Assembly (NCBI RefSeq): GCF_016653635.2
Contig: NZ_CP067420.1
Location: forward strand, 4,242,001-4,306,000
Direction: 5' to 3'
From: Skermanella sp. TT6
GTDB taxonomy: Bacteria > Pseudomonadota > Alphaproteobacteria > Azospirillales > Azospirillaceae
Length of the DNA stretch: 64,000 bases
Made by a program: the position numbers and the translations under genes. The notes beneath the pieces are model-generated. The model searched no databases and had not been told where the DNA came from. It worked only from the letters and a program-made list of their open reading frames with translations. This document shows positions 37,001 through 43,751 of this stretch, piece by piece. Every line of letters starts with the position of its first letter. Positions within the stretch are counted from its first letter, which is position 1.

Positions 37001-37187
37001 CCGGCGCGCCGCCCACAGCCTGAAGGGAGTGGCTGCCAGCTTCGGCGCGACCCGGGTGCAGGCGATCGCCCACCTGCTGGAGGATACCCGCCACCCTCCC
37101 GACGAAGCGGCCCGCCTGCTGGCCTGCCTTGAATCGGCGCTGGAGGACACGCTGGAATCTCTCGCCTCCGTGGAGACGGCGGCCTGA
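34008..37187 (+). CDS. Multi-PAS hybrid histidine kinase with receiver and Hpt domains
   Basis: The 1059-residue protein has no obvious membrane helix. Four PAS-type domains occupy about 1-510, including YRGVLDEQHDLISRFLPD and RLLADSATDIICLHAPDT. They are followed by HisKA with His554 in MSHELRTP, GHKL ATPase (GTGLGLAICKRLVEAM), a receiver with Asp845 in DLILMDMQMP, and a C-terminal Hpt with His1003 in AAHSLKGVAASFG. It is a complete four-step phosphorelay in one chain, of BarA/ArcB type. No response regulator is encoded nearby. The start at 34008 is the best of several in-frame options. Confidence 0.88.
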   Translation: MLATCAENELPGIIETIGAPTFIVDASRSGPLRPLCMNRLFRTMSGFSDAAFRDFVERDPGERLHGRRDPDGPVEFDHQFALDGRPRRVRIGVVPLMDSQGRAARLMGTATDVTVRRTAGEELARLAELYRGVLDEQHDLISRFLPDTTLTYVNDAYARMLGRAPESLVGSRFADTLAASDRERVVALFGSRTAVGDGDPPVLVNENAVVTPSGEQRWIRWRNVALADRDGRIEGYQSVGSDVTDCKLAQEGMRTAQQSLRDVIDSISEGFALYDADDRLVLYNDNFVKATPQLAAFDSPAGVTFEEILRAGLDRREIPDADPVTDREAWVAERLAAHRFPPDLPTERRLPDGRHFRVSERRTRDGGIVCILTDITPLREQEARVRESEQRFRLLADSATDIICLHAPDTTILYVSPSCEKQLGHAPADMVGRRLGEFVHGADLPLIERKHAEMMAGLPGSAVFRLRHSDGRWLWFESVAGRLEGTPEGDGGLLTAMREVSERVRYEQELREASDRLAAQAVELRKLAIDLDAARRVAEQASDAKSQFLAMMSHELRTPMTGVMGMVDLLMGTPLSGEQRGYVQTLGASAGILLTILDDVLDFSKIEAGQLQMETIAFDLRRTVADVIQLFAGRAAEKRVRLTADIPAGAPSVVCGDPTRLRQVLFNLVGNAIKFTAAGSVKVRLADARDEEGERVLLRFEVTDSGMGMTEEQRSRLFEAFVQADTTTTRRFGGTGLGLAICKRLVEAMDGEIGVSSAPGKGSLFHFTVRLGRCRTELPPTEPERAVPAAAVRRARVLLAEDNEVNRLMVVRMLERLGHRVDAVEDGRAAVEAARRGGYDLILMDMQMPVLDGASATREIRALPGPAGRVPIAALTADVVSGNRERYLQAGLDGYFTKPIDWNALAGAIAALTCADAAADEAGESGAAAEGSRAGASAPDPGTDLLVELPLIDAGRLDELRAAVGDSYAMMVEMFPESAREEMAALRAALASGDTGSSRRAAHSLKGVAASFGATRVQAIAHLLEDTRHPPDEAARLLACLESALEDTLESLASVETAA

Positions 37188-37191
37188 GCGC

Positions 37192-37422
37192 CTACAGCGC
37201 CCCCAGCCGGCGGCGCAGGATCTTGCTGCCTTCGTGGGGCACATATTGCCGCCGATCGGCAAGGGCAACCAGCGACAGCGTCTTCCTGTCGTCGGGGTTG
37301 CTCAGCCGGACCAGCCGCGCATGGGCGATGGAAACCGGCGGCCGGTCGATGCTGACGACCTGCCAGACGTCGGGGTACGAGGCGCCCGCCTTGACGAAGC
37401 ACTGTCCGACCGCAACCGACAT
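37192..37422 (-). CDS. Small conserved hypothetical protein
   Basis: The 76-residue protein starts MSVAVGQCFVKAG and looks beta-rich (PDVWQVVSIDRPPVSIAHARLVRL). It has a basic C-terminus (GSKILRRRLGAL). GGAGAG lies 5 bases before the ATG at 37422. The beta-strand pattern suggests a small SH3-like or barrel fold, which is speculation. It ends 4 bases from the hybrid kinase stop, convergently. Confidence 0.6.
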   Translation of the reverse strand: MSVAVGQCFVKAGASYPDVWQVVSIDRPPVSIAHARLVRLSNPDDRKTLSLVALADRRQYVPHEGSKILRRRLGAL

Positions 37423-37524
37423 GCTCACTCTCCTGATGCGGCTGGCACAAGCCCGTCCCGCCTGGAACCGATCATTCCGCATCCGGATTACATTAAGGTT
37501 AATTGCGGTCAACCCTGAGAAGAC

Positions 37525-37842
37525 TCATTCCCCGGCTTCGATCTCCATCTCGAGCAGTTCGGAGCTGAGGCACTTGCCGTGGGGATCGATGGCCAGCGAG
37601 GTGGTGACGCCGCTGCGGAGCGCCTGGCGGCAGACGAACTGGAGCGCCGCCACGTTCGGCATCTCGAACCGGACCACCTCGCCCCGGACCGTGCGCGACA
37701 GGTGCCGCCGGACCGACTCGGCGGTGACCTCCCGGCACAGCAGCGGATAATGCCGCTCTTCGAAGGCGAACAGGGACAGGGTGGAGGTGTCGCCCTTGTC
37801 GCCGGCCCGGCAGTGGGCGATCTCGTGCAGGCGGATCTTCAT
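37525..37842 (-). CDS. AtuA C-terminal ferredoxin-fold domain protein
   Basis: The 105-residue protein matches the AtuA-like C-terminal domain: it opens IRLHEIAHCRAGDKGDTSTL and has FEMPNVAALQFVCRQAL. In many bacteria this domain is fused to the end of AtuA, but here it is a separate gene that overlaps the AtuA stop by 4 bases. The two products very probably form one functional unit. The exact reaction is not established. Confidence 0.85.
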   Translation of the reverse strand: MKIRLHEIAHCRAGDKGDTSTLSLFAFEERHYPLLCREVTAESVRRHLSRTVRGEVVRFEMPNVAALQFVCRQALRSGVTTSLAIDPHGKCLSSELLEMEIEAGE

Positions 37843-39158
37843 CGGGCGCTCTCCATGACGGTGACCTGGGGCCGGACCCGCGACCGATCGACCAGGGTGG
37901 ACACGATGCCGACGGTCTCCCGGATGCTGCCGCGGGCGCCGCCCCCGCCGGCCGGGCCGTTGGTCAGCATAGCCTCCACCTCGCGGCCGATCTCCCCGGC
38001 GGCGGCGGCGTCCGAGGCCCGGCCGACGACGCGCAGCCGGTACTCGACGGTCGGCGGCACACCTTCCAGGAAGCCGTGGCGGTACGCCTCGCCGCCGAGG
38101 CACTCGACGGTCAGCTCCGGGATCGACGGCCTCAGCCGCTCGTCCAGGATCCGGCCGGCGAGCCGGGCGCGGCCAAGCGCGTTGGCCCCGGCGTAGGAGA
38201 TCTCCCCCTCCCCGACGAAGCCGGCATGGTAGCCGACGCTGACCTTCAGCGTGTCCGGCCGCGGCTTCGCCGTTCCGCCGGTGACCTCGATCTCGTCGGG
38301 ACCGGTCGGGGTGATCCGCACGGCGCGGAAATCGGCGACCGCGTCGGGCGTGACATAGCCGGACGGATCGGTGACCTCGTACAGCAGCTGCTCCTTCACG
38401 GTCGCCGCGGTGATCAGGCCGCCCGTCCCGGCCAGCTTGCCGATCCGGCAGCGGCCCTCGGCATCGATGTCGGCGAAGGGGAAGCCCAGGTCGGCCAGGC
38501 CCGGCACGTCCTTGCGCCCGGGGTCGGCGAAGTAGCCGCCGGTGATCTGCCCGGCGCATTCGAGCAGGTGCCCGATCACCGTCGCCTGCCCGATCCGGTC
38601 CCAGTCGTCGAGCTTCCAGCCGAACCGGTGCGCCAGCGGCGCCACCACCAGCGACGGGTCGGCGACCCGTCCGGTGATCACCACGTCGGCGCCGGTCTCC
38701 AGGGCCGGCAGCAGGGCGTCCGCTCCCAGATAGGCGTTGGCCGACAGGATCGGGCCGTGGCCGGAGAGCGGCCGGCCGTTCTCCAGCGACGGCGCCTCCG
38801 GGTCGATGGCGTCGAGGACGTCGTCGCCGGTGACCACGGCCACGGTCAAGGCGATGCCGGCCTCCTCCGCCAGGCGGACGACACGCCGCCCTGCGGCCAG
38901 CGGGTTCGCCGATCCCATGTTGGTGACGAGCCGGGTGCCGTGCCGCTTCAGCAGCGGCAGCAGGGGAGCGAGGCGGCGGTCCAGCAGCGGGTCGTATCCC
39001 GCCTCCGGGTCGTTCATCCGGCGTGTCTGGCCGAGCCCGATCGTCCGCTCCGCCAGGCATTCGAGCACGAGGAAGTCGAGTTCCGCCCGCTCCAGGAGCG
39101 TCACGGCGGGTTCCAGCCGATCGCCGCCGAAGCCGGCCCCGCAACCGATTCGTATCAT
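37839..39158 (-). CDS. Acyclic terpene utilization AtuA family protein (DUF1446)
   Basis: The 439-residue protein has AtuA landmarks: IRIGCGAGFGGDRLEP at the start, RLVTNMGSANPLAAGRRV, and VVITGRVADPSLVVAPLAHRFGW. AtuA is required for acyclic terpene catabolism in Pseudomonas, but many homologues lie in other catabolic clusters, so the name does not fix the substrate. None of the other atu genes (carboxylase, lyase) is adjacent. Neighbours are the split C-terminal domain and a citrate-type transporter 13 bases upstream, which suggests breakdown of an organic acid. Confidence 0.85.
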   Translation of the reverse strand: MIRIGCGAGFGGDRLEPAVTLLERAELDFLVLECLAERTIGLGQTRRMNDPEAGYDPLLDRRLAPLLPLLKRHGTRLVTNMGSANPLAAGRRVVRLAEEAGIALTVAVVTGDDVLDAIDPEAPSLENGRPLSGHGPILSANAYLGADALLPALETGADVVITGRVADPSLVVAPLAHRFGWKLDDWDRIGQATVIGHLLECAGQITGGYFADPGRKDVPGLADLGFPFADIDAEGRCRIGKLAGTGGLITAATVKEQLLYEVTDPSGYVTPDAVADFRAVRITPTGPDEIEVTGGTAKPRPDTLKVSVGYHAGFVGEGEISYAGANALGRARLAGRILDERLRPSIPELTVECLGGEAYRHGFLEGVPPTVEYRLRVVGRASDAAAAGEIGREVEAMLTNGPAGGGGARGSIRETVGIVSTLVDRSRVRPQVTVMESAR

Positions 39159-39171
39159 TCGAGAAGTCTCC

Positions 39172-40512
39172 TCAGCTCGAGAGCGCGCCGGTGGCGAAGG
39201 CGACGGCCGTCATCACCAGCGTGGTCCCGAACGCCCAGGGGAAGATGAACCGCTGATGGTCGCCCAGCGTCACGCCGCTGAGGCCGATCAGGATGAAGGT
39301 GGACGCCGTCAGGGGGCTCAGCGGGAAGCCGGTGGTCATCTGGCCCAGGATCGAGGCCCGGCCGATCACGACCGGGTCCAGGCCCAGGCTTCCCGCCGCC
39401 TGGGCCAGCACCGGCATCACGCCGAAATAGAAGGCGTCGGGCGTGAAGACGAGGCTGAGCGGCATGCTCGCGACCGCCACGATCAGCGGCAGGTATCCGG
39501 CGAGCGCTTCCGGAATGACCGACACGGTGGCCGAGGCCATCGCCTCGATCATCTTCGTGCCGGTCAGCACGCCGGTAAAGATGCCGGCGGCGAAGATCAT
39601 GGTGGAGACGGTGACGACGCTGGATGCGTGGGAGACCAGATGCTTCTGCTGGTCCTCCCACCGCGGATAATTGACCAGCAGAGCCACCGAGAAGGCCAGG
39701 ATGAACAGGATCGGCAGCGGCAGCAGCCCCATCAGCAGGCCGACGACCAGCGCCACGGTCAGCGCGGCGTTGAACCAGAACAGCATCGGATTGCCCGGCT
39801 CGGCCCGCTTGCCGGCCTCTCCGACGCCTCCCCCCTGGTCCAGCAGCGACGCCGGCGTCGCCGCCGCCCCGACGCTGGCGGGCTGGTGGAGATCCGCGAC
39901 GCCGAGCCGGCGGCGCTCGCGCCGGCCGAGCATGAAGGCCACGAACAGCACCCAGCAGATACCGGCCACCATGGCCGGGACCACCGGGTTGAACACCACG
40001 GAGGCATCCGCCTTCAGCGCGGCCATGGCGCGGACCGTGGGGCCGCCCCAAGGCAGGATGTTCATCACGCCCGCGCCCAGGCAGACGATGCCGGACAGCA
40101 CCAGCCGGTCCATGCCGAGCCTCTGGTAGAGCGGCAGCATGGCGGATACCGTGATCAGGAAGGTCGTGGCGCCGTCGCCATCCAGCGCGACCGCCATGGT
40201 CAGCACCGCGGTGGCGAGCGCCACCTTCACCGGATCGCCCTTGGCCAGCCGAAGCAGTCCGGAGATCATGGGGTCGAACAGCCCGACATCGAGCATCAGG
40301 CCGAAATAGAGGACGGCGAAGATGATCATCACGCCGACCGGAGCGACCTTGACGATGCCGTCGAGCATCATCTTGCCGAGGTCCGGGCCGGCGCCGGCCA
40401 GAAGTCCGAACACGACGGGAATGAGGACGAGCGCCACCAGCACGGAAACCCGCCTGGTCATGATGGCGATCAGAAAGATGGCGATGGTCGCGAAGCCAAG
40501 GGCGGCCAGCAT
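39172..40512 (-). CDS. CitMHS family citrate/organic acid:proton symporter
   Basis: The 446-residue membrane protein has about 12 hydrophobic segments. It carries the CitMHS/IT superfamily features DGDGATTFLITVSAMLPLYQR and PWGGPTVRAMAALK, and a charged cytoplasmic loop around residues 196-235. Family members take up metal-citrate complexes or related carboxylates. It is the first gene of the CitMHS-AtuA-AtuA-C operon and is divergent from the LysR regulator. Confidence 0.9.
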   Translation of the reverse strand: MLAALGFATIAIFLIAIMTRRVSVLVALVLIPVVFGLLAGAGPDLGKMMLDGIVKVAPVGVMIIFAVLYFGLMLDVGLFDPMISGLLRLAKGDPVKVALATAVLTMAVALDGDGATTFLITVSAMLPLYQRLGMDRLVLSGIVCLGAGVMNILPWGGPTVRAMAALKADASVVFNPVVPAMVAGICWVLFVAFMLGRRERRRLGVADLHQPASVGAAATPASLLDQGGGVGEAGKRAEPGNPMLFWFNAALTVALVVGLLMGLLPLPILFILAFSVALLVNYPRWEDQQKHLVSHASSVVTVSTMIFAAGIFTGVLTGTKMIEAMASATVSVIPEALAGYLPLIVAVASMPLSLVFTPDAFYFGVMPVLAQAAGSLGLDPVVIGRASILGQMTTGFPLSPLTASTFILIGLSGVTLGDHQRFIFPWAFGTTLVMTAVAFATGALSS

Positions 40513-40596
40513 TTCCTCTCCTTTGTTTATGGTTCCGGCCGGCTCTTCCGCGGCGGCCTGTAGTTACTCTCCATTTTTCATAACTTGGGTTGACTG

Positions 40597-40620
40597 ATCA
40601 GAGAATTGAAACTTTCTGAT
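40597..40620. promoter_or_regulatory. Putative LysR operator between divergent genes
   Basis: The half-sites ATCAGA and TCTGAT are separated by 12 bases inside the 128-base divergent gap, in A/T-rich sequence. The palindrome has the dyad and T...A character of LysR-type binding sites and lies about 20 bases before the LysR start, suiting autoregulation. Assignment is by position and symmetry only. Confidence 0.5.
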
Positions 40621-40640
40621 CTCTGTAATAAATTCTCTTT

Positions 40641-41555
40641 ATGAGTGTCGAGCTTCGCCAGATCCGGGCCTTCATCGTCGTCGCGCGCTTCGGCAGCTTC
40701 ACCCGGGCCGCCGACCTGCTGAACCTGACCCAGCCTGCGCTGACGGTGCAGATCCGCCGGCTCGAACAGACGCTGGCCGTCAAGCTGTTCGACCGCAACA
40801 CTCGGGCGGTCGAGCTGACCCGGATCGGGCGCGAACTGCTGCCGGTCCTGACCCGGCTGATGGGGGAGATGGACGCCGTCGTCGCCGGCACGCGGGAAAT
40901 GGCGGCGATGCGCTACGGCGTGGTGCGGATCGCGGCCCTGCCCTCCGTCGCCGCGACGGTGCTGCCGCCGCTGATCGCCCGGTTCCGGGAAGGGCATCCG
41001 CTCATCCGGGTCGTGATCCGCGACTCCGTGGTCGAGCGGATCAACGCCATGGTCCGCGACGAGAGCGTGGATCTCGGCATCGGCGCCGACCTGGAGCCGG
41101 AAGCCGGCCTGACATCCGTCCCGCTGTTCGAGGACGAGATGCGGGCGGTGGTTCCGGCGACGCATCCGTTGAGCCGCGAGCGGGAGGTCATGCTGGAACG
41201 GCTCGCCGGGGAGCCGCTGATCCTGATGGACATGTCGAGCAGCGTGCGCCGCCTGACCGACCGGGCCTTCGCCGATCTCGGCCACCTCGTCGCCCCGGCC
41301 TACGAGGTCACCTACATGAGCACCGCGCTGGGGCTGGTGCGGGCCGGCCTGGGCATCGCCATCCTGCCCTCCACCGCGATCGAGCTGAGGCTTGATCCGG
41401 CGATCCCGTCGCTGCGGATCGTCGAGCCCCGGCTGCGCCGCTCCATCACCCTGGTGCTCAAGGCCGGCCGCTCGCTGCCGCCGGCCGCGGAGGCGTTCCG
41501 GACCCTCCTGACGGAGAATGGGAGCAACCTTCAGAGCCGGCGCGGGTCAGGCTGA
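40641..41555 (+). CDS. LysR-type transcriptional regulator
   Basis: The 304-residue protein has an N-terminal winged helix (LRQIRAFIVVARFGSFTRAA...LTQPALTVQIRRLEQTL) and a C-terminal effector-binding domain. It is divergent from the CitMHS-AtuA operon and probably activates it in response to the transported compound or a derivative. The start ATG gives the normal family length. Confidence 0.93.
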   Translation: MSVELRQIRAFIVVARFGSFTRAADLLNLTQPALTVQIRRLEQTLAVKLFDRNTRAVELTRIGRELLPVLTRLMGEMDAVVAGTREMAAMRYGVVRIAALPSVAATVLPPLIARFREGHPLIRVVIRDSVVERINAMVRDESVDLGIGADLEPEAGLTSVPLFEDEMRAVVPATHPLSREREVMLERLAGEPLILMDMSSSVRRLTDRAFADLGHLVAPAYEVTYMSTALGLVRAGLGIAILPSTAIELRLDPAIPSLRIVEPRLRRSITLVLKAGRSLPPAAEAFRTLLTENGSNLQSRRGSG

Positions 41556-41580
41556 ACAACCTTCCCCGATCACGGTGACG

Positions 41581-41612
41581 CTCCGAATGCCGGAAACGTC
41601 CGGCGTTCGGAG
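41581..41612 (+). other. GC-rich hairpin after lysR
   Basis: The arms CTCCGAATGCCGGA and TCCGGCGTTCGGAG pair over 14 positions (one G-U) around an AACG loop, between two convergent genes. No T tract follows, so termination would be weak or factor-dependent. Confidence 0.45.
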
Positions 41613-41773
41613 CAGGTCCCGGCAACCGCTCGCGTCAGCGCCGTGCCCACCATTTGGCATGGCCCTTCGCAAGCCTCTTCCTGCTCAGCTTGAACTTCCC
41701 TTTGGCCACCTCCAGCGCCTCGCCATAGACGGAGTGAACCGCCCCGGGATTCCCGGAGGCCGATTTAGTTGAG

Positions 41774-42679
41774 TCACGCCGCTATGGCGACGTCCTCGGT
41801 TTGAGCATAGTAGCGCGCTTCGGCCTCGGCGGGCGGGATATTGCCGATGGGCTCGAGCAGGCGCCGGTGGTTGAACCAGTCCACCCATTCCAGGGTGGCG
41901 AACTCGACGGCTTCCAGGGTGCGCCACGGTCCGCGGCGCCGGATCACCTCGGTCTTGTAGAGGCCGTTGATCGTCTCGGCCAAGGCATTGTCATAGGAAT
42001 CGCCAACGCTTCCCACGGAGGGCTCGACGCCAGCGTCGGTGAGACGCTCGGTGTACTTGATAGCGACATATTGCGACCCGCGATCGGAATGATGAATGAG
42101 ACCGCTGCCTTTGGCAGGTCGGCGGTCGTGAAGCGCCTGCTCCAGGGCATCCAGCACGAAGCCGGCGTGGGCGGTGCTGGAGACCCGCCAGCCGACGATC
42201 CGCCGGGCAAAGGCGTCGATGACGAAGGCCACGTAGACGAAGCCCTGCCAAGTCGCCACATACGTGAAATCCGCCAGCCACAGGGTGTTCGGGCGGGGCG
42301 CCCGGAACTGACGGTTCACCCGGTCGAGCGGACACGGCGCCGCCAGGTCGCTTATCGTCGTCCGTACCGTCTTGCCGCGTGTCACCCCCTTCAGCCCCAT
42401 ACGCCGCATCAGGCGGGCTACCGTGCAACGCGCCACGGCAAGGCCTTCCCGCCGCAACTGCCGCCAGACCTTCCGGACCCCGTAGACCTGGAAATTCTCA
42501 TCCCAGATCCGCCGGATAACCACGCTTATCTCGGCATCGCTTCGCCAGCGGGCCGGCGCCTTTGACGGGTCAGTCCGCCGGGCGGCATGGGCGCGGTAGG
42601 TCGACGGGGCGATCGGCAGCACCTTGCAGATCGGCTCGACCCCGTGGACGGCGCGCTGCTCGTCGATGAAGGCGATCAT
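41774..42679 (-). CDS. IS3-family transposase OrfB (DDE integrase domain)
   Basis: The 301-residue protein has an HTH_21 region ([21 protein letters not shown]) and an rve integrase domain. The catalytic residues are in LADFTYV (Asp), HHSDRGSQY (Asp) and NALAETING (Glu). Its ATG overlaps the orfA stop (ATGA). The active form in this family is usually an OrfAB fusion made by frameshifting near the overlap. Confidence 0.93.
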   Translation of the reverse strand: MIAFIDEQRAVHGVEPICKVLPIAPSTYRAHAARRTDPSKAPARWRSDAEISVVIRRIWDENFQVYGVRKVWRQLRREGLAVARCTVARLMRRMGLKGVTRGKTVRTTISDLAAPCPLDRVNRQFRAPRPNTLWLADFTYVATWQGFVYVAFVIDAFARRIVGWRVSSTAHAGFVLDALEQALHDRRPAKGSGLIHHSDRGSQYVAIKYTERLTDAGVEPSVGSVGDSYDNALAETINGLYKTEVIRRRGPWRTLEAVEFATLEWVDWFNHRRLLEPIGNIPPAEAEARYYAQTEDVAIAA

Positions 42680-43005
42680 TTCCGGAACGGGCGGTCGAGC
42701 TCCGCCTGGGCGAAATACGCCGATGCCTTGCGAAGGATCTCGTTTGCCTGGCGCAGCTCACGGACTTCGCGCTCCAGCGCCTTGATCCGCTCCTGCTCGT
42801 CCGTTGTCGGACCAGGCCGCTTGCCCTGGTCGCGCTCGGCCTGCCGGACCCAGCCCCGCAGCGTCTCCGCCGTGCAGCCGATCTTGGTCGCGATCGAGCT
42901 GATCGCCGCCCACTGCGACGCGTGCTCGCCTTCGTGCTCGAACACCATCCGAACCGCGCGTTCGCGGACTTCAGGGGCGTACTTGGGTGATGCCTGTTTC
43001 GTCAT
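42676..43005 (-). CDS. IS3-family transposase OrfA (helix-turn-helix)
   Basis: The 109-residue protein has an HTH of the transposase_8 type ([36 protein letters not shown]) and a leucine-zipper-like C-terminal coiled coil ([20 protein letters not shown]). It binds the element's ends. It starts about 50 bases inside the right inverted repeat. Confidence 0.93.
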   Translation of the reverse strand: MTKQASPKYAPEVRERAVRMVFEHEGEHASQWAAISSIATKIGCTAETLRGWVRQAERDQGKRPGPTTDEQERIKALEREVRELRQANEILRKASAYFAQAELDRPFRK

Positions 43006-43751
43006 GATGACCCCAGTCTCTCAAGAAATGGGGCCTCCGGTAAACCCGGCGCGGTTCAGAGTCCTGGAGCGATTGCACCGAGTCCTCCGACAGTTGGGAG
43101 CCGGTATCACCGCCTTTGCTGACCGCGATCCTTCCCATCTGTCCCATCCGCTTCAGGGCCTTCTTGGCATCCCGGTCAGCCAGGGTCATGTAATCCATGG
43201 TCTTGAAATCGCCGGGCTTGTCCTTGGCCCGAAGCTTGGATGCCTTCTTGAGGTCGGCCTTGGCCTTGACACGCGTCTCTCCCTTGCCCTTGATCTCGTC
43301 GTGGGTATAGGAGCCCCGCTCGATGGCCGAGGTCTGCCGGGAGGACAGTTCGAACCGCTCTCCGAAAAGCTGGGCCTGATGGTTCGGATCGATTGCCGCG
43401 TCCAGCTCAAGGTCCCTGAGATGCATCATGGAGACGAACTTCACGCGCTGCTGCCTCAGCACGGCCGGACGGTCGCCCCTGCGTTTCTTGAGCAGGTCGC
43501 GGATGACCCTGTTCTCCTGACCGGAGCTGAGGCGGAGGCGGCTCCTTGACCGGATGTTCTTGAACTCGAACTGCTTGTCGGCGAGCCCCTCCATGAACTC
43601 CGACGTGGTGACGTGCGCCACGATGTGAGGTCCTTGGGGCGCCGTCCCTTTCCGTCCCTTCTTGATGTAGGACTTGGAGAAGAAGCCGAACGCCGTCTTG
43701 GCCCTCTTATGCTTGTACTGGGCCTTCTTCTTGGGCATGACCCGACCCGCG

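Larger units (their letters stand above)
41735..43058 (-). mobile_element. IS3-family insertion sequence, 1324 bp, complete
   Basis: Both ends start TGAACCGCnCCGGG when read inward, and the terminal inverted repeats stay similar for nearly 40 bases. GAG flanks both ends (41732-41734 and 43059-43061), a 3-bp target duplication as expected for the IS3 family. The element carries overlapping orfA and orfB with an intact DDE transposase. Good conservation of the ends suggests a fairly recent insertion. Confidence 0.92.
41635..43738 (-). pseudogene. Basic 258-residue protein gene interrupted by an IS3-family element
   Basis: The 5' part (43738 to 43059) encodes a Lys/Arg-rich protein starting MPKKKAQYKHKRAKTAFGFF. 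It runs into the element just after SVQSLQD. Removing 41735-43058 and one copy of the GAG duplication restores an open frame that continues SVYGEALEVAKGKFKLSRKR and stops at 41635. The reconstructed protein is 258 residues, strongly basic at both ends, with no signal peptide. I do not recognise the family. It lies 13 bases after the 552-residue gene, so it was the third gene of that cassette. A truncated, fused product could still be made from the interrupted copy. Confidence 0.75.
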
